Shown in pieces: positions 22,901 to 32,269 of a DNA stretch of 64,000 nt (positions are counted from its first letter, which is position 1; each line of letters starts with the position of its first letter). This stretch comes from Metallyticus violacea (taxonomy: Eukaryota; Arthropoda; Insecta; Mantodea; Metallyticidae): positions 80,383,001 to 80,447,000 of the forward strand of contig CM060831.1 in assembly GCA_030762175.1 (NCBI GenBank). Direction: 5' to 3'. A program made the translations under genes and the position numbers. A model generated the notes under the pieces. That model ran no database searches, was not told the DNA's origin, and saw only the letters and a list, made by a program, of their open reading frames with translations.

Positions 22901-23488
22901 AGAAAGCATGGCAAGAAAATGCCTCTGTCATTTTAAGGACACCCACTTTTCATAAGCAACTTGCCACAATCAGGAAGATGTCAAGCTTTAATAAAACCTC
23001 TGAACTCTTTAATCCATGATGACCCATATCAGTCAACCTGAGAATTGGCACATATGAATTTTGACCAGTCAACCATTATGTAACATTTGCATTTCATGGG
23101 CAATGTTAAAATATCCTGTGTCCCTATACCATATGCTTTAGGTGAAAACAACAAAATGGTGTTCATTTGTGAATCTCTGCTTCCTCATCTTTGGTTAGCT
23201 CATGACAACATGATTAACCTATCGAAGATTAGCATTGGGACAGAGTCATAGATAATGGAAAATAGATTACTAATTAATTTCTGTATATTATTAATGACAA
23301 ATAATACTTTTTATCACAGCTAAAAAATGCTACAAACTTATTTGAGCTTTACAGTATCAAATTGTAACTCAATATCTTACCTTTATATCATTCTGCAAAT
23401 TCACATCAAAACAAAAGTTTTCTCTTGAATCAAAGTGCATTTTATCTGATGATTCTTCCAAGAAGAGAGGTTCTTCCTTTACTTCCAT
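7254..23488 (-). CDS. C2H2 zinc-finger protein gene, three coding exons
   Basis: This is a predicted DNA-binding nuclear protein of 325 aa. Coding exons run 23488-23381 (108 nt), 19162-19074 (89 nt) and 8034-7254 (781 nt), 978 nt in all. Donors are AAAG|GTAAGA and TTAGG|GTAAGT. Acceptors are ATACAG|GAGG and TTTCAG|ACTA. The phases (0, then 2) match exactly. The N-terminus begins MEVKEEP and is acidic, with a run of six Glu at the start of exon 2. Six C2H2 fingers occupy residues about 161-321, each C-x2-C-x12-H-x3-H with EGKRPH-like linkers. Such acidic-leader finger genes are common in arthropods and usually act as transcription regulators. The target is unknown and no KRAB, BTB or ZAD domain is seen. 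The reading frame is intact. Confidence 0.88.
8187..8504 (+). pseudogene. LINE reverse transcriptase C-terminal fragment
   Basis: The open frame reads YGLELWGSTA...LLILQKQCRII...TSCRKVFKENRFLTLISLYEL. This is the conserved C-terminal region that follows the RT of Jockey/CR1-type non-LTR elements (YGI.FWG, LQK..IR). It is only about 105 codons long with no RT core, so it is a 5'-truncated fragment. It lies in intron 2 of the zinc-finger gene on the opposite strand. Clade assignment is uncertain. Confidence 0.75.
9300..10520. repeat. Array of ~140-bp degenerate repeats with coding-like tail, copy 1
   Basis: A unit containing 'tttttaaattttgggttt', a C-run, 'ccctgattttcag' and 'tatttaaatgg' recurs about every 140 bp. 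It is seen from about 9310 to 10020 and decays to 10150. A non-repeated tail follows at 10270-10460 with 'tttggatagatta' and 'tacaatagcttcattccttc'. The same array and tail occur at 62770-64000 in the same orientation. A pure A run of about 30 nt lies at 9841-9870. I do not know this family. Confidence 0.75.
10530..11748. other. Intron sequence, nothing recognised
   Basis: AT-rich DNA within intron 2 of the zinc-finger gene. Short open frames (for example 10947-11150 minus) lack motifs or splice support. Confidence 0.4.
11805..11841 (-). ncRNA. Hammerhead ribozyme, canonical core (monomer 1)
   Basis: The minus strand reads CUGAAGA, then stem II GGGAG/CUCCC, then GAAAC, then self-complementary ACAUAUGU and a GUC cleavage triplet. 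All invariant core bases are present. Flanking AUCU and AGAU can pair as part of stem I. Confidence 0.82.
11916..11952 (-). ncRNA. Hammerhead ribozyme, canonical core (monomer 2)
   Basis: The core is identical to monomer 1, 111 bp further along, on the same strand. Two successive cleavages would release a 111-nt RNA. The short palindromic stem III is of the kind that works best in dimers. Confidence 0.82.
12397..12806 (+). repeat. Direct repeat pair (268-bp offset) with hammerhead-like motifs
   Basis: Two copies share about 110-150 bp: 12397-12513 and 12657-12806. Each contains a motif at 12403-12440 and 12671-12708 with a perfect stem II (UGAGG or GUGAGG paired with its complement), GAAAC, self-complementary ACAUGU and a GUA triplet. 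The first box is UUGACAA rather than CUGANGA, in both copies. The same UGACAAUGUG variant occurs at the PLE end near 41098, which links this pair to that PLE lineage. Confidence 0.6.
12990..13490 (+). pseudogene. hAT-like transposase relic (C-terminal half)
   Basis: Broken frames read KPAIKTLNSGNDKTL near 13040. Near 13355-13440 is a VERGFSKYK / NNRHFLTFQNLKY match to the C-terminal dimerisation segment of hAT-type transposases (V-E-R-S-F-S.YK....NR..F). Several stops and frameshifts are present. It lies in intron 2 of the zinc-finger gene. Confidence 0.6.
13904..13943. repeat. (TGT)n microsatellite
   Basis: Thirteen or so perfect TGT units. The minus strand therefore shows a poly-Gln stretch in an otherwise unsupported open frame at 13775-14086. 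Confidence 0.95.
14175..14335 (+). mobile_element. SINE family A fragment, head missing
   Basis: It matches the family A body and 3' part ('aggcctagaatg', 'tcatgtatcataagtgtcc', 'gccttagtagt'). The tRNA-like head is missing and the poly(A) is eroded. Confidence 0.7.
14385..15287 (+). mobile_element. Mariner-like transposon, internally deleted, intact TIRs
   Basis: Perfect 30-bp terminal inverted repeats (beginning CAGAGGGTGCCAAAAAATGT) lie at 14385-14414 and 15258-15287, each flanked by a TA target duplicate. Plus-strand coding remnants include an N-terminal helix-turn-helix segment near 14670-14880 (VSFEQLKAILKWY...VQRQW). The C-terminal SPDLTPLDFCLWG...LLNQ end lies at 14978-15128. The catalytic middle, with the first two aspartates, is deleted. 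An imperfect duplication containing 'ctgtaaacagatgtga' lies near 14487 and 14612. The transposase cannot work. The perfect TIRs suggest trans-mobilisation or recent loss. Confidence 0.9.
15290..17110. other. Intron sequence with simple repeats
   Basis: A CA/TA run lies at 15350-15372. 16370-16500 and 16570-16780 are diverged direct repeats sharing 'aactggtgac', 'ttatttatattaaatgca' and 'aaaattca'. No coding signal is seen. Confidence 0.45.
17120..18010. mobile_element. PLE-derived inverted-arm foldback
   Basis: 17120-17480 is largely the reverse complement of 17640-18010 (shared anchors: 'aattaagcaagaagccatttt', 'ccagccaacagatgtcaac', 'tagtgaagttt'). The plus strand at 17645-17700 reads AVATHFWGHKHKIKQEAIL, the end of a PLE GIY-YIG domain. 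A weak hammerhead-like core (CUGAAGA ... GGAAU) lies at 17916-17950. The copy is strongly decayed. Confidence 0.7.
18727..18880. repeat. Perfect 67-bp inverted repeat made of PLE termini
   Basis: 18727-18793 and 18814-18880 are exact reverse complements, separated by the 20-nt spacer TTCTCGAAACCGGTTCCATA. The arms are the PLE terminal sequence also found at 1951 and 37065. The spacer keeps the GAAACCGGUU half of a hammerhead. It looks like two PLE ends fused head to head. The perfect identity of the arms implies recent formation or ongoing conversion. Confidence 0.92.
18890..21480. other. Introns around zinc-finger exon 2, no other gene
   Basis: It contains the 89-nt coding exon at 19074-19162, an (AT)n tract near 19398-19415 and otherwise featureless AT-rich DNA. 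Confidence 0.5.
19074..19162 (-). CDS. Zinc-finger gene exon 2 (acidic)
   Basis: The acceptor CAG lies just upstream of 19162 and the donor GTAAGT begins at 19073. It encodes EEEEEEVDTVLLKNE... and ends NESL plus two bases of a Gly codon. It is open in only this frame, and the phases fit exon 1 (0) and exon 3 (2). Confidence 0.85.
21532..21567 (-). ncRNA. Hammerhead-like motif in inverted PLE arm
   Basis: The minus strand reads CAGAAGA (one change), a UAUC-type stem II, GAAAC, then ACCAGUUC. It is the mirror copy of the motif at 22660-22695. Confidence 0.5.
22660..22695 (+). ncRNA. Hammerhead-like motif at PLE 3' end
   Basis: CCGAAGA (one change from CUGANGA), then stem II AGAUA/UAUCU, GAAAC, a weak stem III and a GUU triplet. 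It is probably inactive because the invariant U is lost. Confidence 0.55.
22830..23270 (+). pseudogene. Mariner transposase relic, N-terminal half
   Basis: Broken plus-strand frames read AAQNICAIYREIAIRESMARKCLCHF near 22860-22940, then a STxELAHMNFDQST and LGENNKM-like segment at 23030-23160. This is the DNA-binding helix-turn-helix region and linker of a mariner transposase. The catalytic half is absent. It abuts the PLE at 22738. Confidence 0.65.
23381..23488 (-). CDS. Zinc-finger gene exon 1 with start codon
   Basis: ATG is at 23488-23486 and the donor AAAG|GTAAGA falls at 23381/23380. It encodes 36 residues starting MEVKEEPLFLEE. A possible acceptor (TTCATCAG) places the exon's 5' edge at 23552, leaving about 64 nt of 5'UTR here and implying an upstream non-coding exon. 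That part is inferred. Confidence 0.85.
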
Positions 23489-23630
23489 ATTGATGCCAGT
23501 ATTGTATAATCACTGCATGTACCAACATTGTTCTTCAATCACATTTTGAAATCTGATGAAAAAGGAATATTTTGATTAACAATATGTATAATAAAAGCAA
23601 AATGAGAATTCGTAGGGTGAGACACAAGAT

Positions 23631-23926
23631 TTTTTTTTTATTTGATTTATTTATGGACACTCGTTAAAATCTTAGGTCATAGCGCCCCATTCAATTCAGT
23701 GCATGAAATGGCCAACAAATTTTGCTCTGAGACCTTTCCTTTCAGACTTGAGGTTCTTTGTTGTGCCGTAAATCTATGACAAGGGATCCACGGCTTTACT
23801 TCCCTTCCGAAGGGAGCCATACTTAGGATTTTTATACCTGAAAAAAATCCATCGGTCCTGACCAGGATTGAACCCTTGATCTTGGGTTTAGAAGATAGTT
23901 ACCACTACACCAATAGGACTGATGAC
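23631..23926 (-). mobile_element. SINE family B in LINE RT, with TSD
   Basis: Full-length minus-strand copy. The 11-bp target duplication AGACACAAGAT lies at 23620-23630 and 23927-23937. The insertion splits the LINE RT relic, so it is younger than the LINE copy. Confidence 0.9.
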
Positions 23927-24392
23927 AGACACAAGATGTATATTCATTATAAAAACATTAGTAGATAATTATTTGAAAGATAAGAGAGATAAACTGTACA
24001 TAGCATTTGTTGACTTAAAGAAGGTGTACAATTGCATAGAGTTACAATTGCTATGGGATAAATTACTGAGTAAGGCAGTACGTTTTCATGTGGTGAATAT
24101 TCTTAGAGCATTATACAAGAGAAATACTTTCTGTGTGAAAGCAGGGGAAGCAATGGTAACAAGAGAAATAAATCAAGAGGAGGGATTAAGGCAAGGTTGT
24201 AAGTTAAACCCAGTGTTATTTAATTTGTTTATTGATGACATATTAACGGAGATAGAAAAGAGTAATCATTCGTTGTCATTTATTAATAATATCACAACTC
24301 TGGGGTTATTATTTGCAGATAACTTAGGTGTAGGATCGATCTCAACAATTGGCTTAAAGCAAACCTTGCAGCAAATAGACAAATACTGTAAT

Positions 24393-24929
24393 TTTTTTAT
24401 TTATTTATTTATGGACGCTCTTTCACATCTCAGGTAATCAGCGTCCCATTCAACTCAGAGCGTGAAACAGCCGACAAATTTTGCTCAGAGGCCTCTTTTT
24501 CAGGCTTGAGGTTCTTTTTCGTGCCGTAAATGTACGACATGGGGCCCACGACTTTACTTTCCTTCCGAAGGAAGCCATATTTACGATTTTTACGCCCCAA
24601 AAAATTACGAGGCAAGTATGGTAACCACTTCACCACCATGACCGACAGACCCAATTTCGCGGGTTCGAACCCGGCCAGTACCGATGGATTTTTTCGGGCG
24701 TAAAAATCCAAAGTATGGCTTCCTTTGGAAGGGAAGTAAAGCCGTGTGTCCCGTGTCGTACATTTACGGCACGAAAAAGAACCTCAAGCCTGAAAGAGAG
24801 GCCTCTGAGCAAAATTTGTCGGCCATTTCACGCCCTGAGTTGAATGGGAAGCTGATGACCTGAGATGTTAAAGAGCGTCCATAAATAAATTAATCAAAAA
24901 TAAATCTTGGGTATAGGAGGCAAGTATGG
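24393..24929. mobile_element. Nested head-to-head SINE B pair with TSD
   Basis: A minus-strand SINE B starts at 24393 and a plus-strand SINE B ends near 24893. 24900-24929 resumes the outer SINE's head ('atcttgggt...ggcaagtatgg'). The tRNA-like head segment at about 24606-24648 is inverted relative to the body that follows. The whole block is flanked by the 12-bp duplication AAATACTGTAAT at 24381-24392 and 24930-24941, so the outer SINE inserted once and the inner copy arrived later. The pair can fold into a long hairpin. Confidence 0.85.
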
Positions 24930-25649
24930 AAATACTGTAATGATTGGAGCATGAAGATAAATCAGAAGACGACTCAAATAGTAGTATTCAAGAGTGAAGC
25001 AAAATTAAGTAAATGTGAAAAGTGGAGGAAAGGAGATAAAGAATATAGACAGGGATTGCATTTATTCAGGAGCTAAAATAGATTGGTGTGGCAAATGGGA
25101 AAAGCAGAAAAAATTAGCTTTGGCAAAAGGGAAAGGAGCAATGGATAATTCTGGAAAACAATGGAATGGGGGATATTTGTTAGAGGAGGGAGAACAATTT
25201 AAATGGTATTTGGAAAGAAGAAGAAGGAGACTGGAAGATACAGAAATACAAAAACTGTTTAGCAGGTAAAAGGTCCTTAGTACGTTATATAGTGATAAAA
25301 AATAAATGGGAAAGAGAAAAATATATTGATAAATGAAATAAAGAACAAAGAGAGGGTTTTACATGGTTAAGAATAAGTATGTCGAGATTAAAAAGAATAA
25401 GGAAAGGGTTTCCTCAGAATAAGTATCCAATATGTGGGGGAAAGGAAGATATGGAACATAGTGCTTTGATTATAAAGTAATAGGACTCTGGAGGAAAAAG
25501 TTTATAAACAAGAATGGTTTAAATTAGATAGAAAAATAGCCTTAATGAAATTCTTCAATAAAGATAGCAAGAATGTAGAGGAGTTCTTGAGTAAAGTTAA
25601 AAATAAAAAATGCTTTTGCAGAATTATACTGAAATCTAGGATCTCCTAT

Positions 25650-26690
25650 ATATCTCAGAAAAATATTTCGTTTTTTTTTCTTCCCAATTTACAGTTCCAA
25701 TATTCATTTGTTTTCTCAAAGAAGAAATGCACAGAAAGCCCAGGCTATATTCACTTCTCTATATCTGTATGGTATGTTATAATGTTATAAATCAGAATGC
25801 TTATCTTTTATACATATTCCTTCTCCTTACAGAAAACGCATTACTAGCACAAAATTTGCTAGTGTATCTCTGCATCTGTTATGCTGAGCCACCTATTAAG
25901 GTGTCTTGTGATCACATCTTGCTAGTACGAGTAAGCACACTGTTTTATTAATTCCAAATCAGCAGAAGAGGATTGGATATTGCTGCAGTTCAAAGGCCAC
26001 ATCAAGATAGAGACAAGCAATTTTGTTGATATCAAAGTGAGATGTGGCTTTGAAATTGTGAGTTTTAAGATGCAATTCACTTTTATTAATATGAGCCAAT
26101 AGCAGAAAAGAATTGAATATAACTATGGAGATCACCTTAAATTCTATAAATTGGTTTAATATTGTGTATTAAATATGCAAATACTTGTCTTTCTTTGTCC
26201 AGAGCTTTCACAAATAATTTCAATCTGAGTTTGGTGTCCAGAGGAGGAGATGCACACCAATATACCCTTTCTTCTACTGTCTTGTGCCACTTATTGCATT
26301 TTCACGATATACTGGAAGAAAGGGTATGTTACTGATCAGTTTTTGTACATGAAGCAGTGATTGAATTGGGCAAGTATGGCAGGAGTAAAATTTAGATATA
26401 TTATACTATATATATACTATATATATAAGCATACTAGAAGCAGGGCCAATTCTGGATTGTTATATGCCTGAGTGCTAGATATAATTGGCCGTCCTACACA
26501 ATGTAGATTGCCAGTACATTCACAGCTTAACCCATCCCATAGAAGATTATTAGTATGCTTTTATGATACGTCCATATAATTGACAAAGGAAAACCAATAA
26601 AATAGTTTACACACAGTAGAGACTACAGTATTTATTTCAAGTTTATAAATATAGAAAATGTAAACCATGTATCAAACCTAAGCAAATGTT
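25650..26690. other. Intergenic spacer, nothing recognised
   Basis: It has a (TA)n-rich stretch at 26398-26430 and short unsupported frames only. Confidence 0.45.
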
Positions 26691-27034
26691 ATCATTACGT
26701 TAGAAAGGGTTCTTTTGCTTTCTTAATTGCAAGTTCATAAATAACATCTGATGTCTAGTTTTTCACACAACTCATTTTCTATAGCTAATAATCCTAAATC
26801 ATTTAACTGTAATTGAGTCATTGTTGTTCTTAAATATAAATTTGAGTTTTGAAAAACTGCTTTCACCTGAGGCTATATTAACTAGTAATGTGAGAAAAAT
26901 TCTCAAAGCTATAAACATATTAGGAAATGATTGCATAAATTTATTTTGTGCAATGTAGGACAAGTTTTTTGATGTATCATTTTCTGAAACCTCATTTTTA
27001 TTTCTCAAAGTTTTGAATATTATCATTTCATTAA

Positions 27035-27385
27035 TTTACTTTGTATTCAGGTAAGGTGAGGGAGAAATGTTAAGAATGATCAGAGAGTTAATGATTGGTA
27101 AATTGAAATGGGGAGGGAATGGGAGTAAATTAGCATTAGAAACAAGATTATTATACATCAATAACCTGGGTGTTAGTGTGTATATACTCCTAAGGAAATA
27201 AGTAACTCACAACTACAGGATAATATTGGATGTAGTGTTTAGAGTTAAAATATTGTAATAGAGTCATAATGAATTGTATTAATTTTATATTGTCAGTAAT
27301 ATGAAATTGACGAAAACATAGATCTTATTGTAATATTTAAAATTGTATGTTGCTATAAGAGAAATAAATTCAATTCACTTCAATT
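27035..27385 (+). mobile_element. Probable LINE 3' end fragment
   Basis: It ends in a repeated TTCAATTC-type tail (27366-27388) after an AATAAA-like run, and interrupts the hAT relic. No RT motif is left. Assignment rests on tail structure only. Confidence 0.3.
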
Positions 27386-27757
27386 CATCAGCTCATTGAA
27401 GACCCAGAACCATCAGCATTTTTAAGATTTGCACTTCCTTTGCCAATTTGAAGTGCAGCATCTAAATCAGAACGGTTTTTAATTTCATCTTGTGTCATTT
27501 TTATGCATTTGCAAAGAAATTTAATATATTATTTTACAGCCATTCACATTTTTTATACCTTTCCTTTATTGAATTTAATGCTATATCACTATTATTAGAT
27601 AAAAAGTATTCTAAACAATTCTTTTGGATCTTTTATTTATTCATCAGGACTTTCATAGTTAAAATGGCAAACTTTAGTTCTACTCCTTACAATGGAAATT
27701 CTTGTTACATTAACTTCTTTGGCTAGAACTTCTGTATATATGTTTTAAATGCTTCAT

Positions 27758-27833
27758 TACACCTGGCTTTCTACCTGTGGTGGCTCAGTAGTAAAAATGG
27801 TAGTTAAACACTATAAAAAAAAAAAAAAAAAAA
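27758..27833 (+). mobile_element. SINE family A 3' end
   Basis: It matches the last 60 bp of family A ('cctgtggtggctcagtagtaaaaa', 'ttaaacacta') and ends in a 19-nt A run. Strongly 5'-truncated. Confidence 0.75.
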
Positions 27834-28149
27834 CCATCGGGTTTCACTTAGAAATTAAACAAACTCACTGAAAATATTAAGAGATTAATTTAATAGGACT
27901 GAGGGCACAGCAACATTTTGTTACGACATCAATTTGGGCATGATATCCTGCCACATAATACTAAGCAAATTAACTTGAAATATGCAACCTGATCTAACAA
28001 ACACTGAGCTGTATGCTTTGTGTTTTCATGTCAGTGGAATCATCAACTGTTATGTCATATACACTTTTCGAGACTTCACTTAATGAACAAACGTCTCAGA
28101 GCTGCAATTTCTATAGCGAGTTTATAGATGGTTCCACTGACCATTCCTT

Positions 28150-28960
28150 TCTCCAATTTCAATGTAACTCCAATATCTATTTGGAAGCTCCCTGCCACAT
28201 GGAACTATAAAGTTTACCGTATCATACAACTCGAATTCAAATCATGACTTCGCACAGTTTTTTATTGATGTCGGGAACGTTATATCTGTTCCAGTTCTTC
28301 GAAAACATCCTTTGCTATGGGAAATTACATTTTGAATTGTCATTTCAGTTATAGTATGGATCATTTCTCTCATGAAATATACGAGGAGCAAGGTGAAATT
28401 CGTCATCGGATGAGATGTCCGAGTAATCAGAAAAGAAATATGTACAATATACACTTACAGATAAACCTACCCTAACCTACAATTGAACGCAACTCTTGGC
28501 TTGTTAAGCGGAAATTAAATCTGAAACAGTGAAGACAATATACCTATATGAAATTGATATAAATGTGACTCACCATTTTAAATGTTGTTATGCTTCTGTA
28601 CTCTGGTAAGTGTTTTATTTAACAATTACTAAGCTCTTAGTGCTTTAATTTCGCGAGTTAGATTTAATTTGAGGTTAAGACGAAATAACCTTACATTATG
28701 TTTATACAACCAGAATTTCCATGTTAAGTACAAATGATGGTTAATTTATGCCCTAAACTTATACAACTGGCCCTTAAACAACTAATTCAATATCAGACAG
28801 CACTGCCAGAGAAACTCGTGAGGCCAGCTGAGAAATGAGGTTACAGCAAGTCTGCAGGCCAAATGAGACAAGGCAACTAGTGCAAACAAGAAAAGGCTAA
28901 ATCTGGAACTTCCAAAGTGCTAATTTTCCAGTTATTTTTAATGACGAAACAAATTATTTT
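28150..28960. other. Spacer without recognised feature
   Basis: Short frames on both strands lack motifs. Confidence 0.4.
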
Positions 28961-28964
28961 GTTA

Positions 28965-29110
28965 AAAATTTAAGGGATATCTTGTATGTGTTGAGTAGCA
29001 TAGAAACCTGAATTAGTCTGGAGGACTTCATACTCGACGGTATGTCTGATACCGAAATTCAAAGCTATCTGGCGGAACAAGGCGTCATAACAATTAATTT
29101 CGAAGTGAGG
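28965..29110 (+). pseudogene. LINE ORF1 (gag-like) fragment
   Basis: It reads ILDGMSDTEIQSYLAEQGV, the same stretch seen at about 31405-31470 in the larger LINE relic. There the preceding LSCTEP / VELL region also aligns. It is a second, short copy of the same ORF1, next to the mariner relic. Confidence 0.6.
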
Positions 29111-29119
29111 AAAGATTAG

Positions 29120-30190
29120 AGAAATGCTACTGATCCCGTATTACCCAAAGAACTGGCAGCTGAAGAATTGGCTAACGAGGTATGCGGGATGAGGAGCGAA
29201 CTGTTAAGTTCTTCAGAAAAGAAGGACTTATTCCAAATGAAATTAAACAGCGATTGGACGGTGTTAGTAGGGAAGTATCCCTCTCATATTCTACCGTAAA
29301 AGAATGGGTCAAACTTTTTCGAATTGGTCGAGAAAACATTGAAGATGAAGGGCATGGTGAGCACCTGCATGGTCCGCCTTGCAGGTGCTCACTCCTGAAA
29401 ACATCGCTCTTGTGGAAGGAGAAGTTATGGGAGACCGGCGGCTCAAAATTACACAAACAGTAGCATGGTTGGGCCTCTCTAAAACAAGTCCTTCGGTTTA
29501 TTCATGAGCATTTAAACATGAATAAGGCTAATGCAAGATGGGTGTCTAGACTTCTTTCCTCAGTCCAAAACGAACAACGAGTCATCTGTTGTCAGGCATT
29601 TTTGAAGCCCTACCATCGCAACGAGAGAGAAACTCTGCAAACCATTGTTACAGAAGATGAAACTATGGTCCTCTACTATGATCCCTTGTCCCAAAGAGAA
29701 TCAATGGAGTGGCGTAAACCTGCCGAAGCACCGCCTCTAAAGGCCAAGGTCACTCAGTCATACAAAAATCATGGTCACAATCGTTTGGGACCGTGAAGGA
29801 TTACTCTTCATTGACTTCAAAGAGAGGATCACCACAGTAAACGGGTAGTGTTATACTGGGTTACTGCACAGACAACGTGCTTCCATCTAAGAGAAAAGGC
29901 AAGGAAAGCTGAGTCGTGGTGTTCACCTTCTTCACGACAATACGCCTGTGCACACAATTCTTGTTGCAAAGGAAGCTGTGAAGAAACGTGGATTCAAGAA
30001 GATCGACCATCTACCCTACAGATCAGACCTAGCTCCCAGTGACTATTTCCTCCGAGGAAGGAAATTTAAATGTGGCGAAGAAGTGATGGATGCTGTTTGT
30101 GCCCATTTTGCAGACAAGACTTCTGACTATTTTGGGGGAGGGGGTTGAAATGTTAATTCAAAGATGTGAGAAATGTATTGCAATAAAGGG
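29120..30190 (+). pseudogene. Mariner transposase pseudogene, near full length
   Basis: The helix-turn-helix region (FRKEGLIPNEIKQRLDGV...STVKEWVKLFRIG) lies at 29205-29330. The linker has LSSVQNEQRVICCQAFLK near 29545. The three catalytic aspartates of a DD34D mariner can be placed: TEDET near 29650, HDNTPVHT near 29935 and SDLAPSDYF near 30025. A stop at 29461 and at least two frameshifts between 29790 and 29950 disable it. A duplicated 'tgcaggtgctcac'-like segment near 29360-29390 marks a small internal rearrangement. Confidence 0.87.
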
Positions 30191-30194
30191 TAAC

Positions 30195-31170
30195 TATATT
30201 GAAAAGTGAAATATAGTTTTTGTCTTTATCATACTTAGAAAATGGTGAAACATATGGACCTACCTTCGTATATGTGTGATTTGAGCTTTCGCGGTTCAAA
30301 GTAAAGCTCTTGCTAAGAGAGAAAAATGTTAGGGGAGTTATAAATATGTAAGCGTTACTGAAACATGTACTTATGGCTTTATCTTCCTACACTTCTGAAC
30401 ATAGGCACCGAGTTCTGTTACACATTGGGGAGGGAAGTAGCCTCCCTTTGTGACTTTTGAAAATTCATACGCAGGCGATATTAACAAAGTTTGTAAATGT
30501 TCACCCGCTGTAATTAATAAAAAATTTTAATCTCTATTAATGCTATGCATTAGTAAGCAGACAAATTAGTATAAAGTAAATGTTTATGATATGCAGTAAT
30601 TTGAAACGAAGTCTATGAATTTGTTTAATACTCTATTCGATTTTGTTTAAATATGATCTATATCCTGAAAACATCAAAACCAAATATAAAAATAAAAAAA
30701 ATTAATAATTGTCTTTTTTAACGAAAGCCTGGTGAGCATCTGCAGCCGCAACCTCTTGATGAACTGATCGGTTGTATCATTGAGATCCAAAGAGAGAATT
30801 ATATTTCGGTCGCAGTTTGAAATGACGATTGCATTAAGGCAGCTATGTCCCTCTCAGCCTTCTAATACTGAAAAAATTATCTTACAGATGTATAAGTTGA
30901 CATTGGAAAAATTAAAATCATTGTGCAAATTTAGTACATCCAAATTAAATATTAAATATATGTTGATGTTACCATAACCAATTGGAAGTATTCAGGGAGC
31001 CCAGACCCTTTCGATAAATCTGCGAGGGTTCATGCACCTCCGGCCTCTAGGAGTTTGCACTTATGCTCCTGAAAACGTTTGGGTTAATGTAAGCATGTGA
31101 TAAGAGTAGAGAAACATTTTGGGAAAATATGGATTACTAGAGGATGTCAATGACAGTTTCATTGTTTCTT
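30195..31170. other. Spacer between mariner and LINE relics
   Basis: No supported feature is seen. Base composition becomes less AT-rich after about 31000. Confidence 0.4.
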
Positions 31171-31179
31171 TGGGATGAG

Positions 31180-32100
31180 AAGCAAGTGAAAGAACCCACT
31201 ATTGTGAAAGTTGAACAAAGAAGATCATTCGTATTGATAACATCTCTGGCCCCGTGAAATGCTGTACGCGATTTAGAAATGCATCTTCTTTGGTAGAAAC
31301 AATGGAACTTAACCCAAACAAATACTTAAGGCGACAATACTCCACGGATATCCTGTCCGTGTTGAGCTGCACAGAACCTTGAATTGTTCTCGTGGAATTA
31401 TTAACGCCATCATACTTGGCAGAATGTCTAATACCGAAATTCAAGGCTATTAGGCGGAACTAGGTCTCAATATCAGTTTATCGCATGCAGGTGAAGAAAG
31501 ATGACGAAATAGTGTCGGCACGTACACTCTTCCCCAACAAAGTTAAACTACGGCAGAGGATCAAGATTGGGTACCAAGTAATACAGGTGCACAGGCCCGC
31601 ACGAAGTTTTCAGTGCAAACGCTTCGGCCACACTCACAAGACATGTAACAGTGCCTGCGGACAAGAAACTCATTAGCCAGCATGTCCATCCGTTCCCGTT
31701 TGCTTGAGCCGCCGCAAAGTTCATCCAGTTTCGTCCCGTTGCTATCCTCGCTATCACGAAGAGCGCTGTATACAGGAGCTCTGGGTGAAGGAAAGGTTTA
31801 TCTTCTCTGTGGCCCGAAAACTCAAGTCTTTCAGCCTGGGTAGCGAAGACCGGTACATATAGCTCTGTAGCCTCTACCGAAGAGTGACAGTAGCACGCAG
31901 AATTCGATTTTTTCACTGATAAGAACAAACAGGTAGTTTTTAATGCTCTGGCTATTAAATTCAAGACGGCTCACATTTTGTTAAACCGTCCACTAGCGTT
32001 AACAAGAGTGAGAAGTCTCCTAGCCCTCTCCTTCTCGGAGGTTCAGCTTTGACGGGTCAATGAGTCAACCCGCTAGGCGATTGCCATCACCTCTTAATTC
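31180..32100 (+). pseudogene. LINE ORF1 (gag-like) relic with zinc knuckle
   Basis: Broken frames give a segment at 31280-31420 resembling the Jockey/I-type ORF1 core. A knuckle-like RSFQCKRFGHTHKTCNSACG lies at 31598-31660 (C-x2-x-F-GH-x4-C spacing, with the first Cys at the usual place). ORF1 proteins bind the element's RNA. Many stops are present. GC content is clearly above the flanks. Confidence 0.75.
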
Positions 32101-32269
32101 TACCTTCAATCGATTTCGGGTGTTGGAATCGTTTGGCATTATCAGCGGCAGAGCCCTCCATCTGAGACCATGTAACAACATGTGTCTACTTCTAAGAAAT
32201 CACCCATCTCCATGGGTTTAAAGATGGGGCGACTGATGTGACCTATTCATTTTTTTTTCCAAAATATAT

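Larger units (their letters stand above)
23600..25640 (+). pseudogene. LINE reverse transcriptase relic split by SINEs
   Basis: RT motifs appear in order: CIFIIKTLVDNYL, then YIAFVDLKKVYN (palm aspartate) near 24000, then EGLRQGCKLNPVLFNLFIDDI near 24180-24240, and LLFADN near 24310. The last stands where the catalytic F/YADD lies, so the second aspartate is lost. A SMKINQKTTQIVVF segment follows after the insertion near 24950, and ICGGKEDMEHS (C-terminal Cys/His) lies near 25430. SINE B copies interrupt it at 23631-23926 and 24393-24929, each with a target-site duplication. The clade is uncertain (RTE/CR1-like layout). Confidence 0.8.
26690..28150 (-). pseudogene. hAT transposase relic (zinc-finger MYM/TTF type)
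   Basis: Near 27950-28130 the minus strand reads ITVDDSTDMKTQSIQLSV, resembling the DEStD core of hAT/DUF4371 transposases. At 26700-27026 it reads FPNMFIALRIFLTLLVNIASGESSFSKLKFI...LNDLGLLAIENEL, the C-terminal dimerisation domain. Between them lie a LINE 3' fragment and a SINE A fragment. Stops and frameshifts are present. The C-terminal match is strong and the N-terminal match tentative. Confidence 0.7.
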
